Shown: positions 25,253-34,445, counted from the first letter of the stretch. The stretch is 64,000 bases of DNA from Agrobacterium cucumeris (GCF_030036535.1 NZ_CP080387.1:1550001-1614000); one strand, 5' to 3'. The notes: generated from the letters alone by a model not told the origin. Translations and numbers: made by a program.

Positions 25253-25558
25253 ATGTCTGCGAAGATTTACCGCCCTGCAAAAACCGCCATGCAATCCGGC
25301 ACGGCGAAGACCAATGTCTGGGTCCTGGAATTCGACGCCGAAGTTCCCCGCAAGATCGACCCGATCATGGGCTACACTTCCAGTTCCGACATGAAGCAGC
25401 AGGTCAAGCTGACATTCGAGACGCAGGAGCAGGCCGAAGCCTATGCGCAGCGCAAGGGCATCGAATACCGCGTCATCCTGCCGAAGGAAGCGACCCGCAA
25501 GGTGGTTTCCTACACCGACAATTTCCGTTTCAACCGCACCCAGCCCTGGACGCACTGA
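25253..25558 (+). CDS. NDUFS4-type respiratory complex I accessory subunit
   Basis: A 101-residue protein starting MSAKIYRPAKTAMQSG. It belongs to the ETC complex I subunit family: W-VLEFDAE, MGYTSSSDMKQQVKLTF, then AEAYAQRKGIEYRVILP and KVVSYTDNFRFNRTQPWTH, all hallmarks of the alphaproteobacterial homologue of mitochondrial NDUFS4 (18 kDa). It is peripheral on NADH:quinone oxidoreductase. The ATG at 25253 is the family start; the frame is open 75 nt further upstream. Confidence 0.93.
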   Translation: MSAKIYRPAKTAMQSGTAKTNVWVLEFDAEVPRKIDPIMGYTSSSDMKQQVKLTFETQEQAEAYAQRKGIEYRVILPKEATRKVVSYTDNFRFNRTQPWTH

Positions 25559-25607
25559 AACACGATCATTTTGATATTTCTGCCGGAACATCTTTGCCCG
25601 GCATGAC

Positions 25608-25684
25608 GGCCCCTTAGCTCAACTGGATAGAGCAACTGCCTTCTAAGCAGTAGGTCGCAGGTTCGAGTCCTGCAGGGGTCGCCA
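25608..25684 (+). tRNA. tRNA-Arg(TCT)
   Basis: A complete 77-nt cloverleaf: acceptor GGCCCCT paired with AGGGGTC, anticodon arm ACTGCCTTCTAAGCAGT (anticodon TCT), T-arm GCAGG-TTCGAGT-CCTGC, and encoded CCA. Its last 45 nt are repeated at 27500-27544. Confidence 0.96.
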
Positions 25685-25911
25685 ATCTTTTCAAGCACTT
25701 AGCGGCATTTCCTGAATCACCAGTTTGCAGTTTTCTGGCGCAGTTTGCAGAATTCGTTCTGCGAGCGTTCTCGTGGTGCAACTTATGCGATGGCAGATTG
25801 ACGGAGCCTGAAACAGGGCGTTTGAAGCAGCTGTTAAACTTAAGGTTGCTCGACGCTTGATTTTTTCGCTAACATGCGTGATTACCCCTTCGTTCATTTT
25901 GGGGGCAAAAT

Positions 25912-26817
25912 ATGAATTTAAGAGACTTCACCTACACAATAAAGAGGATCAGGCGTTGCGTCATTCGTACATGGAATAAACTGTCTTTATTTTCTAGGTC
26001 GTTGATCCTCTTAATTTCAAAATCTCTTGTCGCATCTTTTATTCTTGGCCAGCTGACGCCCATAGCTACAGCATATTATGCCATGAGCTTAGGCTTTCGC
26101 GTCCCCATAGAGGGAGTACAGTATGTCTCAGCAGCCATGGCCACTCTTACTTTTCTAGGTTTTCTCGCGACCGGCCTATGCATGTTGTACTTCGTTGTAA
26201 ATCTAAGACAAGCCGCCTTTGTTATTCGGATTTCATCTTACCTTACAAAGAAAATACCATGGCTACCAGAATCAGTAGCACTACCAATTGAGCAGATTTT
26301 GAGCGCTCGAGAAGCTTGGCTTGCTCTCATAACGTCTGCGATTGTTTGTACCGTTTTATTTGTCTACGTTTATTCCTATACAACGGACGATCCGAACTAC
26401 ATCCTTGCCGCAGCATTTATATTAATCTGCTCTTCAATCGTGATAGTAGCTCTCGCTGTATTTGCTAACTTGGCGTCTTTTTTTCAGTTCCAAGTTGGTC
26501 TTTCGGCGGTAGTCCTGCTTGTTTCCATCGTATGCCTCTTCAACGTTGGCCTCTATGGAAGCTTCCTAAGGGTAATCCGATACGGCGGTGGCATTGAGTA
26601 TGAGGTGCAACTTACACAGTCTACTACGCCCGCGCTTGTGCGTGGTTTCCTGCTAATACAAAATGACCAAATGGTCGTTCTAATGAGCGCTGACAAAACG
26701 AGTGTCATCGAAATCCCCACCCGCTTGATTGAGACAAGACGGACCCCAATCTCGCCTGAATGGCAACTGCCTACTGGTACACTCGCTGGTCAAGCACGTT
26801 ATCTGCGTTTTCCGTGA
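25912..26817 (+). CDS. Hypothetical multi-pass membrane protein
   Basis: A 301-residue protein with four or five predicted transmembrane segments: about 23-52 (SLILLISKSLVASFILG), 70-96 (LTFLGFLATGLCMLYFVV), 138-160, and 165-220 as one or two. A soluble C-terminal domain of about 80 residues follows, with VRGFLLIQNDQMVVLMSADK. The gene is clearly more AT-rich than the core genome, so it is recently acquired. GGGG precedes the ATG by about 8 nt. I do not recognise the family. Confidence 0.65.
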   Translation: MNLRDFTYTIKRIRRCVIRTWNKLSLFSRSLILLISKSLVASFILGQLTPIATAYYAMSLGFRVPIEGVQYVSAAMATLTFLGFLATGLCMLYFVVNLRQAAFVIRISSYLTKKIPWLPESVALPIEQILSAREAWLALITSAIVCTVLFVYVYSYTTDDPNYILAAAFILICSSIVIVALAVFANLASFFQFQVGLSAVVLLVSIVCLFNVGLYGSFLRVIRYGGGIEYEVQLTQSTTPALVRGFLLIQNDQMVVLMSADKTSVIEIPTRLIETRRTPISPEWQLPTGTLAGQARYLRFP

Positions 26818-26876
26818 AAATGTTTCGCCGTAGTTCTCGGTGCCAAACTCTGGAAATTCTAACGAGTGGAGGCTGT

Positions 26877-27545
26877 TTAGGCCGTTTGCGAAAATATTGT
26901 TTCTGAGACTAGATTACTTTCCAGGCGCTCGTTGAAAGCGTCCCTCGATCCGTTGTTCAAGATAATCCGATCAACCTCACCACACCCAGCCTCGCTCTCA
27001 TGGCTGCCGGCAATCCCGCCACGGCCGACTAGGCGCCAGACAACGCCGCCAAGCTTGCGCACCTCGTCGGCCTCATTGGGGAATCGGCAGTCGTCAACAA
27101 CGACGCGGCCGCCAAAAGCAAGCACGCCGTCTACGCGTGAGCGCCAGAGATTGGTCCAGAAGTCCTCACCCATGCACTTGCGGCCCCATTCTGTGCCGAG
27201 CGTTTGCATGGCATGCCTTGGCGTGTGCCCCGACAACATCGCAAGCTCGGTCTCCTTGTGCGCGCCCTCGATGTGACCCTCACCCAGACCAATCGCCCGC
27301 AGCATGTCTTTCAACGGCCCAGCGAACTTTACCAGCTGGTAGCCATGCTTCTCGACAAGGTACTTGCTGGCCGTGCTCTTACCGCCGCCAGCAAGACCGG
27401 TGAGAGCGATGACGGGTGGCAGGGTGGCTGTGCTGGCCTTCCCGATCGCCGCGCCGAGTGCGCGCAGCTCGGCAGGAACGTTATCATTCGCCGGTACGGC
27501 TTCTAAGCAGTAGGTCGCAGGTTCGAGTCCTGCAGGGGTCGCCAC
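26877..27545 (-). CDS. Phage-type deoxynucleotide monophosphate kinase, 5' end lost at the att scar
   Basis: The protein has a P-loop IALTGLAGGGKSTASKYL, a FAGPLKDMLRAIG segment, LGTEWGRKCMGEDFW and a VVVDDCRFPNEADEV strand, the pattern of phage dNMP kinases that make dNTP precursors. The frame opens only at a GTG (27545) at the edge of the duplicated tRNA end; the first 15 residues (ATPAGLEPATYCLEA) are antisense tRNA, not protein. No ATG, GTG or TTG occurs between the scar and the P-loop, so the native start was on the other side of the recombination point. It is probably a remnant. Confidence 0.7.
   Translation of the reverse strand: MATPAGLEPATYCLEAVPANDNVPAELRALGAAIGKASTATLPPVIALTGLAGGGKSTASKYLVEKHGYQLVKFAGPLKDMLRAIGLGEGHIEGAHKETELAMLSGHTPRHAMQTLGTEWGRKCMGEDFWTNLWRSRVDGVLAFGGRVVVDDCRFPNEADEVRKLGGVVWRLVGRGGIAGSHESEAGCGEVDRIILNNGSRDAFNERLESNLVSETIFSQTA
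27500..27544 (+). repeat. Duplicated 3' end of tRNA-Arg(TCT) (distal att)
   Basis: 45 bp identical to 25640-25684, starting in the anticodon loop (CTTCTAA) and ending at CCA. The bases before it do not complete the anticodon stem, so it is not a functional tRNA. Confidence 0.9.
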
Positions 27546-27598
27546 CGCTTCTCACATCATCCATGAATGACTGGTTTGGGTCCGATCGCAGCGCGCGA

Positions 27599-27817
27599 TC
27601 AGTCTGCGTTAGTATCGCGGCTATTCTTCATGTTTCTCCATTTCACGAGATAACCGAAACCCGGTCCGATCAGCATGCCGCCGATAACCCACTCGGCGAG
27701 CGTCAAGGGTCGCTCATCAGGGTCGTGGCCTGTCACATAGAGGAAGAGGAAAAACACGACCACGCCGCTGATCAGGAGGGTGATCGGAAAAAGCACACTG
27801 TCGCGAAAACCTTTCAT
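27599..27817 (-). CDS. Small two-segment membrane protein
   Basis: A 72-residue protein with two hydrophobic segments, VLFPITLLISGVVVFFLFLY and EWVIGGMLIGPGFGYLV, separated by an acidic loop (HDPDERPLT). The ATG at 27817 is chosen because GGGAG lies 9 nt before it. I do not recognise the family. It is divergent from the methyltransferase gene that follows. Confidence 0.5.
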   Translation of the reverse strand: MKGFRDSVLFPITLLISGVVVFFLFLYVTGHDPDERPLTLAEWVIGGMLIGPGFGYLVKWRNMKNSRDTNAD

Positions 27818-27962
27818 ACATTCCATCTCCCTTGGCCGTGTTGATTGGGCGGTATTGTACCATAGCTGTCGCCGCGGTGCTCGCTGTCCTGATATGAGGT
27901 ATTGCACCGGTGTATTACGTAACTTATGTTGTTACGATAGACGCAAAAAAGGAGTTGTCGCT

Positions 27963-28625
27963 GTGGGTACATTTGATGGAAGGCAGGCTGATTATATCGA
28001 AGGAGCTAGACGCAACGTTCCAGGGCTCGATGGACTTCATCGCATGGCAGGACTGCTTTTGGCCGAACGGGTGCCCCAGGACGGGCGAGTGCTCGTGGTC
28101 GGTGCGGGTGGTGGCCTTGAGCTAAAAGCACTGTCTGAACAGCAGTCAGGTTGGAAATTTGATGGTGTCGATCCGTCATCGGACATGCTTGCATTGGCAC
28201 AAAAAACGATTGGAAACCTTAGTGAGCGCATAGCTCTTCACAATGGCAACATCTCTGTTGCACCCGCTGGGCCTTTCGATGGTGCAGTATGTCTGCTCGT
28301 ATTCCACCATATCTCGCCCGAGGATAGGAAGGTCACGCTTGATGGCATTCGCCAGCGTCTACGACCGGGCTCGCCGTTCGTGCTAGCTCACGTCAGTTTC
28401 CCATTGAGTGAACCAGCTTACTCAACCTGGATCGAACGGCATGTCAAATTTGGCGCTTCTTCACAGATGGACGCCGATAGACATAACGCAGCTAAGATAG
28501 GGATGAGAAAAGCCTTCATAAGGTCACCGGAAGAAGAGCGAGAATATCTGCAGGAAGCAGGTTTCACGAGCATCACACAATTTTATCAAGCAATCAGTTT
28601 CCGCGGCTGGGTAGCCTACGCATGA
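27963..28625 (+). CDS. Class I SAM-dependent methyltransferase
   Basis: A 220-residue Rossmann-fold methyltransferase. Motif I is VLVVGAGGGLELKAL (about 43-57), the acidic end of strand 2 is GVDPSSDMLALA, and the motif IV region is DGAVCLLVFHHIS. Such proteins methylate small molecules; the substrate cannot be told. The start is GTG at 27963, with GGAG 8 nt upstream. It lies next to the tRNA-Arg mini-island, and its GC content is below that of the core genes, so it may also be acquired. Confidence 0.8.
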   Translation: MGTFDGRQADYIEGARRNVPGLDGLHRMAGLLLAERVPQDGRVLVVGAGGGLELKALSEQQSGWKFDGVDPSSDMLALAQKTIGNLSERIALHNGNISVAPAGPFDGAVCLLVFHHISPEDRKVTLDGIRQRLRPGSPFVLAHVSFPLSEPAYSTWIERHVKFGASSQMDADRHNAAKIGMRKAFIRSPEEEREYLQEAGFTSITQFYQAISFRGWVAYA

Positions 28626-29005
28626 GCGAACATAATTTCTTGCAAATGATATCCGTTCAGGGCCACACAGCGACTAGCGTGCTATGGTCCGATTGCCTGG
28701 CGGAGGCGACGCGGTGGGAGAAGTGGCGGAGGCTTTGGTATGGACACCGCCGTACTGCGTAATTGATGCCTGCCTTAATCGTTATGCAAAAGGAAGCCGG
28801 CTACCCCTCCTGAGATGAGCTAAACCCTCTGCAATGGCCGCTTCGTGTATGAAGGTTATGACCGCTATGGGCCAATAGCCGGCAACAGAACCAGCGACGC
28901 CACCCCTAGGTCCAAATCGTCTCCAGAGACACCCGTCTTGCCCGTCTTGAATACTTACGCCGTCCATTCCGCCCCAAGCAGGAGCGCCAACGCCGGCCTT
29001 ATGCC
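28626..29005. other. Intergenic stretch with no recognised feature
   Basis: About 380 nt. Short open frames exist on both strands but none has a plausible ribosome binding site or family features. No RNA gene was recognised. Confidence 0.4.
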
Positions 29006-29161
29006 CTACCCCTGCCCCATCAGCGTGAAATACCCCCACGCCGCCACAAAAAACGCGATGACAACCACAATCGTCAGCGTCGTTTTCGCTTTCGGCCCCA
29101 GCGGTTCGCGCGGTTTTTTCGGCGGCACCGGTTTGCGGAACTTCACCACATTGTCGTTCAT
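29006..29161 (-). CDS. Small single-pass membrane protein
   Basis: A 51-residue protein: basic, proline-rich N-terminus (VKFRKPVPPKKPREPLGPK), then one transmembrane helix (TLTIVVVIAFFVAAWGYF). The start ATG at 29159-29161 has AGGA about 11 nt upstream on the minus strand. Its codon use and clean domain division suggest a real gene; small proteins of this design occur in rhizobia. It is divergent from the efflux operon. Confidence 0.6.
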   Translation of the reverse strand: MNDNVVKFRKPVPPKKPREPLGPKAKTTLTIVVVIAFFVAAWGYFTLMGQG

Positions 29162-29398
29162 TCTATCATCGTCCTGAATGTCGCTGCTGAAGCCTCAGCC
29201 GTATCGCTGGCATCGGCCTTTCCGGAATTATCTCTAACAGACCAGAACTATCATAAATATTACCAAGTTTTCACTTCACCCTTTGGGCAAGCTATGTCAC
29301 TTCCCACAATCAGAGGAATACAAATAGCAATGGACCGAGCGGAAAACACGGGGTGGCGACAATCCCCTGTGGTGTTTTGAATTTTGCAGGTGACAAGA

Positions 29399-30697
29399 AT
29401 GAATGACGCCAACAGCCAAGGCCGCGACACGGAAAACAGCCAGCCCGATCTGCGGGAGATTCTGGGCACGAACAGATCCGGCAGGAAGAAGAAATCGCGT
29501 CGGTATCTTTATGCCGTGGCTGCCATCGTGCTGATCGGCGGCGGTCTCGGTTATTATTACCAGTCGCGTGCCGCAGGCGTCGCCTACAACTATGTCACGG
29601 AACCGGCAAAACAGGGTGATCTTTCCGTCATCGTCACCTCCACCGGCTCGGTCCAGCCAACCGATCAGGTCGATATATCGAGCGAATTGTCCGGCACGGT
29701 CCGCAAGGTCAACGTCACATACAATACCCCGGTAAAGTCCGGCGATATTCTGGCCGAGCTCGACACCAACAAGCTCGAAGCTGACGTGCAGAGCGCCCGC
29801 GCCAAGCTTGCCTCCGCCAAGGCCAGCGTGCTGAAGGCGCGCGCCGATCTCGGTTCGGCGAAAACCTCCATGGAGCGGCTGAGATCGCTGGTGCAGAACC
29901 GGGTCTCCAGCCAGCAGGATCTGGATGCGGCCCAGTTCAGCCACGATGCCGCCGCCGCCACGCTTGACGTCAACGAGGCGACAGTGCTTTCAGCGGAAGC
30001 GGATCTGAGGCTCGCCGAGGTCAATCTCGGCAAGGCCAAGATCGTTTCGCCCATCGATGGCGTCATCCTCACCCGCAGCGTCGATCCCGGCGCCACCGTT
30101 GCCTCCTCGCTGAATGCCCCGGTGTTGTTCACCATCGCCGGCGATCTGCGTCACATGGAACTGCAGGTCTCGGTCGATGAGGCCGATGTCGGCAAGGTCG
30201 AGACCGGGCAGAAAGCGACATTCAATGTCGATGCCTATCCCGATCGCAGTTTCCCGGCCGAAATTGAGACCGTGCGTTTCGCCTCGGAAACCGTATCCAA
30301 TGTCGTGACCTACAAGGGCATATTGACCGTCGATAATGAGGAACTGCTGCTGCGCCCGGGCATGACTGCGACCGCCAATATCATTGTCGAGGAAATCAAG
30401 GACACGCTGCTGGTGCCGAATTCGGCGCTCCGTTATACGCCGCCGCGCGAATCCGCCTCGCGTAGTGGCGGGTTGATGAGCCTGTTCCGCCCGCCCCGCA
30501 TGGGCCGGTCGCAGAACCGCGATGCGGGTCAGGCCGCGACGGGCAAAAGAACGGTGTGGGTGCTGCGCAACAACAATCCCGTCTCCGTCTCCATCGAAAC
30601 CGGTTCCACTGACGGCCAGCACACCGTGGTCAAATCGGGCGAGTTGAAAGCCGATGATCAGGTGATTACCGACGCAACGGCCCGCAACGCCGGCTGA
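29399..30697 (+). CDS. macA: MacA-like periplasmic adaptor (HlyD/RND-MFP family)
   Basis: A 432-residue membrane fusion protein. It has one N-terminal membrane anchor (YLYAVAAIVLIGGGLGYYY), a biotinyl-lipoyl half (VDISSELSGTVRKVNV), a long coiled-coil hairpin (about 105-195; many Ala, Lys, Leu heptads), the second lipoyl half (IVSPIDGVILTRSVDPG) and beta-barrel domains. With the two following genes it would form a MacAB-type tripartite pump exporting antibiotics or lipopeptides through an outer-membrane channel. AGGTGA precedes the ATG at 29399. Confidence 0.85.
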   Translation: MNDANSQGRDTENSQPDLREILGTNRSGRKKKSRRYLYAVAAIVLIGGGLGYYYQSRAAGVAYNYVTEPAKQGDLSVIVTSTGSVQPTDQVDISSELSGTVRKVNVTYNTPVKSGDILAELDTNKLEADVQSARAKLASAKASVLKARADLGSAKTSMERLRSLVQNRVSSQQDLDAAQFSHDAAAATLDVNEATVLSAEADLRLAEVNLGKAKIVSPIDGVILTRSVDPGATVASSLNAPVLFTIAGDLRHMELQVSVDEADVGKVETGQKATFNVDAYPDRSFPAEIETVRFASETVSNVVTYKGILTVDNEELLLRPGMTATANIIVEEIKDTLLVPNSALRYTPPRESASRSGGLMSLFRPPRMGRSQNRDAGQAATGKRTVWVLRNNNPVSVSIETGSTDGQHTVVKSGELKADDQVITDATARNAG

Positions 30698-30711
30698 CGG
30701 AGGAAGAGCTG

Positions 30712-31431
30712 ATGCAAAAGCCGCCGCTCATCGAATTCCGTAACGTCGTCAAGCAATATGGCCGCGGCGAAGCAACCATTCGCGCGCTCGACGGCGTCAG
30801 CCTGTCGATCCACGAGAAGGAATTCGTCGCCATCATGGGCCCATCCGGCTCGGGCAAATCCACGTCGATGAACATCATCGGCTGTCTGGATGTGCCAACG
30901 GCTGGCGAATATCTGTTTCAGGGCGTGCCGACCAGCGGCTTCGACAATGAGCACCTGACGCTGCTGCGCCGCCACATGCTGGGTTTCGTGTTTCAGGGCT
31001 TCAACCTTCTGTCACGCACCTCGGCGGTGGAAAATGTTGAGCTGCCGTTGGTCTATCGCGGCATGAAGGCGTCTGAACGGCGCGCCCGCGCCATGGAGGC
31101 ACTGGCACAGGTGGGTTTGAAGGGCCGCGAGGATCACACCACGCAGGAGCTTTCCGGCGGCCAGCAGCAGCGTGTGGCCATTGCACGGGCCATCGTCACC
31201 CGCCCTGCCCTGTTGCTGGCCGACGAGCCGACCGGTAACCTCGACACGAAGACCAGCAACGAGATCATGGACCTCATCACAGCGCTCAATCGCGACCGGG
31301 GCATCACGGTCGTCATGGTCACGCATGAAGAGGATATCGCCGCCCATGCGGGGCGCCTGCTGCGCTTTGTTGACGGACATCTCGCCTCCGACAGTGCCGC
31401 GGAAAAAAAGGAGAGCTCCGATGTTCTTTGA
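30712..31431 (+). CDS. macB: MacB-type ABC transporter ATPase
   Basis: A 239-residue ATP-binding subunit: Walker [14 protein letters not shown] (about 43-55), signature [14 protein letters not shown], Walker [12 protein letters not shown], and H-loop VMVTHE. In enteric MacB the ATPase and permease are fused; here they are separate genes, as in the LolD/FtsE-like export group. It begins 14 nt after the adaptor gene and overlaps the permease gene by 11 nt. Confidence 0.9.
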   Translation: MQKPPLIEFRNVVKQYGRGEATIRALDGVSLSIHEKEFVAIMGPSGSGKSTSMNIIGCLDVPTAGEYLFQGVPTSGFDNEHLTLLRRHMLGFVFQGFNLLSRTSAVENVELPLVYRGMKASERRARAMEALAQVGLKGREDHTTQELSGGQQQRVAIARAIVTRPALLLADEPTGNLDTKTSNEIMDLITALNRDRGITVVMVTHEEDIAAHAGRLLRFVDGHLASDSAAEKKESSDVL

Positions 31432-32629
31432 AACGTCGCGTCTGGCGCTGCGCGCCATCAGCCGCAACCTCCTGCGCTCCTTCCTCACCGTGCTCGGCGT
31501 CGTCATTGGTGTGGCCGCCGTCATCGCCATGGTCACCATCGGCAACGGCACCACGGAACAGGTGAAATCGGAACTGTCGCGGCTCGGCACCAACATGCTG
31601 TTCGTGCGCCCCGGCCAATTTGGCCCCGGCCGTGCCAGCACCGAGGCGAAGCGCTTCGACGACCGCGATGTCGAGGCCATCCGCAACCAGATATCAGGCA
31701 TTCGCGCCGTCGCACCGCAAAACCGCAGCTCAGCCGCGACGGTGATTTTCGGCGGCAAGAACCACCAGACCAGCGTCATCGGCACCACCAACGACTATCT
31801 GATCGCGCAGGACTGGACCATCGCGCTCGGCCGCGACTTCCAGCCAGCCGAAGATCGCGGCGGCCAGATCGGCTGCATCATCGGCGAAACGGTGCGCCAG
31901 GAACTGTTCGGCGCGGAAAACCCGGTGGGACAGACGATCCGCGTCAGCAACATCTCCTGCCCCGTCATTGGCGTTCTCGCCAGAAAAGGTCAGTCCGGCC
32001 TCGGTGACGATCAGGACGACACCATCATCATGCCGCTGAAAATTCATCAGCGGCGCATCGGCGGCACCACCACCATCTCCTCGATCATGGTCTCGGCGCA
32101 GGACGGCGTTTCCACCGCCAAGGTGCAGAGCGACCTGCAGAACCTGCTGCGCGAGCGCCGCCGCATCAACATTGGCCGCGAGGATGATTTTACCGTCAAC
32201 GACATGACGCAGATCGCCTCGGCCATGACCGGCACGACGACGCTGCTGACCGGTCTCTTAGGCGCGGTCGCCGCCGTCAGCCTTCTGGTCGGCGGCATCG
32301 GCATCATGAACATCATGCTGGTTTCGGTGACGGAACGCACCCGGGAGATCGGCATTCGTCTCGCCATCGGCGCGCTCGAAAAACAGGTGCTGACTCAGTT
32401 TCTGGTGGAAGCCGTCATGCTGTCGGCCTTCGGCGGCCTCGTCGGCATATTGACCGGCCTCGGCCTCGCTTATGCCGTCGTCGGTTATCTCAACGTGCCC
32501 TTCGTCACCAGCCCGTCAATCATCTTCCTTGCCTTTGCCTTTTCGGCGGCCATCGGCGTGATTTTCGGCTATTTCCCGGCGCGGCGGGCGGCAAGTTTAA
32601 GTCCGATCGAAGCATTGCGACATGAATGA
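31421..32629 (+). CDS. MacB-type ABC transporter permease
   Basis: A 402-residue permease with the MacB fold: one N-terminal transmembrane helix ([21 protein letters not shown]), a large periplasmic domain (about 50-280), and three C-terminal helices ([54 protein letters not shown]), ending with the family tail [15 protein letters not shown]. It pairs with the ATPase and adaptor just upstream. GGAGAG precedes the ATG, which lies inside the ATPase gene. Confidence 0.9.
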   Translation: MFFETSRLALRAISRNLLRSFLTVLGVVIGVAAVIAMVTIGNGTTEQVKSELSRLGTNMLFVRPGQFGPGRASTEAKRFDDRDVEAIRNQISGIRAVAPQNRSSAATVIFGGKNHQTSVIGTTNDYLIAQDWTIALGRDFQPAEDRGGQIGCIIGETVRQELFGAENPVGQTIRVSNISCPVIGVLARKGQSGLGDDQDDTIIMPLKIHQRRIGGTTTISSIMVSAQDGVSTAKVQSDLQNLLRERRRINIGREDDFTVNDMTQIASAMTGTTTLLTGLLGAVAAVSLLVGGIGIMNIMLVSVTERTREIGIRLAIGALEKQVLTQFLVEAVMLSAFGGLVGILTGLGLAYAVVGYLNVPFVTSPSIIFLAFAFSAAIGVIFGYFPARRAASLSPIEALRHE

Positions 32630-32660
32630 AAGCCGGCGTTCAAACCGCAACCGGCTTTTT
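32629..32660 (+). terminator. Rho-independent terminator of the efflux operon
   Basis: AAGCCGG pairs with CCGGCTT across a 14-nt loop, followed by TTT, starting right at the permease stop. Confidence 0.75.
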
Positions 32661-32713
32661 GTGAGAAGAAATCGCAACCTCCACGTCTTCCTGGTGGATT
32701 GACCCGATCCGCT

Positions 32714-33193
32714 CTAATCGCTCGCCGGGGAATGTGCACTATCCGCCCATTCTTCGAGCGCGCGCTCCACATCGTCCTGATAGGACGGCAGGTTTTCCTT
32801 TTCACTGATGACGCGGAGATACATTTCCACGGCATTCCGCTGCAAAGGGGTCAATAAGGAAAACGTCTCCTGGCATCCGCATAAATAGGGTGCGAATTCA
32901 TGCCTGTAGTCGCCATCAAGATCAGCGATCATATAGGCAGGCAGATGAAATCGCATCCCTTCAGCATCAAGGAAGGCGGGGCTGCCGGAATGTCTGTTGA
33001 GGTCCTTCAGCGGGATCGCCGCCCAATCATTCTTCTCATCGCCAGCACGACATGCGCCGCGAACCTCATTGCTCGCGTACTCGTCAAGCGCCTGCGCCTC
33101 GGAGAGGCCGACGCCGCCACCCAAAGTGACACCCGCAAATGCCGCTCGCACCGTGGCTTTTGCATTCGCAATCATATCGGGTTCCGGCCTCAT
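32714..33193 (-). CDS. Hypothetical protein (DUF6714-like)
   Basis: A protein of about 159 residues. ATVRAAFAGVTLGGGVGLSEA near the start and WAAIPLKDLNRHSGSPAFLD, then MRFHLPAYMIADLDG, resemble a family of small cytoplasmic proteins annotated DUF6714. The function is unknown. The start is uncertain: the frame is open to 33262, overlapping the next minus-strand gene; I take the ATG at 33193. Confidence 0.6.
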   Translation of the reverse strand: MRPEPDMIANAKATVRAAFAGVTLGGGVGLSEAQALDEYASNEVRGACRAGDEKNDWAAIPLKDLNRHSGSPAFLDAEGMRFHLPAYMIADLDGDYRHEFAPYLCGCQETFSLLTPLQRNAVEMYLRVISEKENLPSYQDDVERALEEWADSAHSPASD

Positions 33194-33209
33194 CACGTAG
33201 TCTGCCTGT

Positions 33210-33443
33210 TCAATGATGCGCTCCCCCACTGCCGTCGCCGTGCGCTGTCGGCCAGTCTCCACCCTCAGTCCGTTCGAGTGGCGGGCTATTCAACGCGTCA
33301 CCCTTGGATGCCGCAGATCCCTTTGTCTCCTCCCAGTAAAACGCAAGGCAAACAATACCGGCAATCAGCGTCAGGCCAGCCACGACGCTGGCGACGATCA
33401 CACCTATCGTCCAGATATCAATCGAGGCGCTGCTGATGTCCAT
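33210..33443 (-). CDS. Small membrane protein
   Basis: A 77-residue protein with one transmembrane helix (VIVASVVAGLTLIAGIVCLAF) and a hydrophilic tail rich in Gly, Ser and His. GGGGAG lies about 9 nt before the ATG. It is just upstream of, and probably co-transcribed with, the gene at 32714-33193. I do not recognise the family. Confidence 0.5.
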   Translation of the reverse strand: MDISSASIDIWTIGVIVASVVAGLTLIAGIVCLAFYWEETKGSAASKGDALNSPPLERTEGGDWPTAHGDGSGGAHH

Positions 33444-33620
33444 CCCGGTCCACTCCCCACGATCAATCCTGCCGGCTGCCCGAAACGCCTTCCAACAGCA
33501 TGGAAAGCTTGCGGTTTCGCATCTCCGCCAAACCTAGCAAAATATCCGACAAGCTCGCTGATAGTGCGTCAGGGCGCTAATCGGATACGTTCGCCCTCAA
33601 GTTTACCGGATGGAGTTTGG

Positions 33621-33914
33621 ATGTTCAAATCGGTATCGGACAGCGCCGCTGCCGCAGACGGCGGTTCGCTCGCCCTCTTCGTCGAACGGATTGACGGACA
33701 GACGGAGCGGTTTATGATCGATCGCTCCCTCGCGTCACCCGACTATAACAAAGTCAGCTCAAGCCTTCGGTCACTTGCTGGGGAGGATTGCGGGACGATC
33801 GCTGCGGCTCTCGAGCCGCTGTTGATGACGACGCTATCGGTTCATCCACTGGCGGATTTTATCGAAGCTCTCAAACAGCAGTCGCGGGGCGCAGTTTGCG
33901 GAAAAACAATCTGA
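33621..33914 (+). CDS. Small hypothetical protein
   Basis: A 97-residue protein (MFKSVSDSAAAADGG...) with an amphipathic helical middle (SLRSLAGEDCGTIAAALEPL). GGAG precedes the ATG by 7 nt. The frame is open further upstream, but that part lies across the divergent promoter region. I do not recognise the family. A REP element follows 12 nt after the stop. Confidence 0.5.
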   Translation: MFKSVSDSAAAADGGSLALFVERIDGQTERFMIDRSLASPDYNKVSSSLRSLAGEDCGTIAAALEPLLMTTLSVHPLADFIEALKQQSRGAVCGKTI

Positions 33915-33926
33915 ACCCTCTCATCC

Positions 33927-33953
33927 GTCATCCTCGGGCTTGACCCGAGGATC
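33927..33953. repeat. REP-like palindromic element
   Basis: GTCATCCTCGGG then CTTGA then CCCGAGGATC; the arms CCTCGGG/CCCGAGG form a hairpin. The same core occurs at 38350, 38415, 45022, 45067 and 61633. Confidence 0.85.
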
Positions 33954-34055
33954 TACAAACGTCGCAAGCGATTTGACGAGGATGACGTCGCGTTTGTGGG
34001 AACGCTGTGTGCATAAGAATGGTCTGTCTCTCCATCGCAGAGATAGCGTAACCAA

Positions 34056-34445
34056 TCAAACGCTGGCCTCTGCCTCACGCTGTTTCGCCAGCGCCGCCAG
34101 ATCGGCGGGCTTCAGCTCAACCGATTCACCGCATCCGCAGGCGGATGTCTGGTTCGGATTGTTGAAGGTGAAACCAGAGCGCATCTTGGTCACTTCGAAA
34201 TCCATCTGGGTGCCGAGCAGATAAAGCACGGCGGAAGGCTGAACCCAGACCCTGGCGCCTTCGAATTCGACCAGATCGTCTTTCGCATCCGGCTCGGTCA
34301 CGAGGTCGATGGTATATTCCATGCCCGCGCAGCCGCCCTTCTTGATGCCGACGCGCACGCCCCTGGCGTCCGGGCCGGAACTTTCGACGATTGCTTTAAC
34401 ACGCGAGGCAGCAGCCCCGGTCATGGTCATGATCGCAAAGCCCAT
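34056..34445 (-). CDS. sufA: SufA/HesB-type Fe-S cluster assembly protein
   Basis: A 129-residue A-type carrier. The three cluster-ligand cysteines are visible: C-A-G in KKGGCAGMEY and the CGCG pair in TSACGCGES. It transfers Fe-S clusters to target proteins. It is the last gene of the leftward suf cluster, about 110 nt after sufT. The start at 34445 has GGAG 9 nt upstream. Confidence 0.93.
   Translation of the reverse strand: MGFAIMTMTGAAASRVKAIVESSGPDARGVRVGIKKGGCAGMEYTIDLVTEPDAKDDLVEFEGARVWVQPSAVLYLLGTQMDFEVTKMRSGFTFNNPNQTSACGCGESVELKPADLAALAKQREAEASV

Larger units (their letters stand above)
25640..27544. mobile_element. Mini-island inserted at tRNA-Arg(TCT)
   Basis: The 45-bp 3' part of tRNA-Arg(TCT) is present at 25640-25684 (in the intact gene) and, without mismatch, at 27500-27544. 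The roughly 1.86 kb between them holds an AT-rich membrane protein gene and a phage-type dNMP kinase gene, but no integrase. It is probably the residue of a larger prophage or integrative element that lost most of its genes. Confidence 0.8.

Noticed and set aside
25510..25698. Minus-strand frame containing TRTCDLLLRRQLLYP
   Set aside because: Translated antisense of tRNA-Arg(TCT), not a protein.
25691..25897. 68-codon minus-strand frame between tRNA-Arg and the membrane protein gene
   Set aside because: No ribosome binding site, no family features; considered as an integrase remnant, but no recombinase motif is present.
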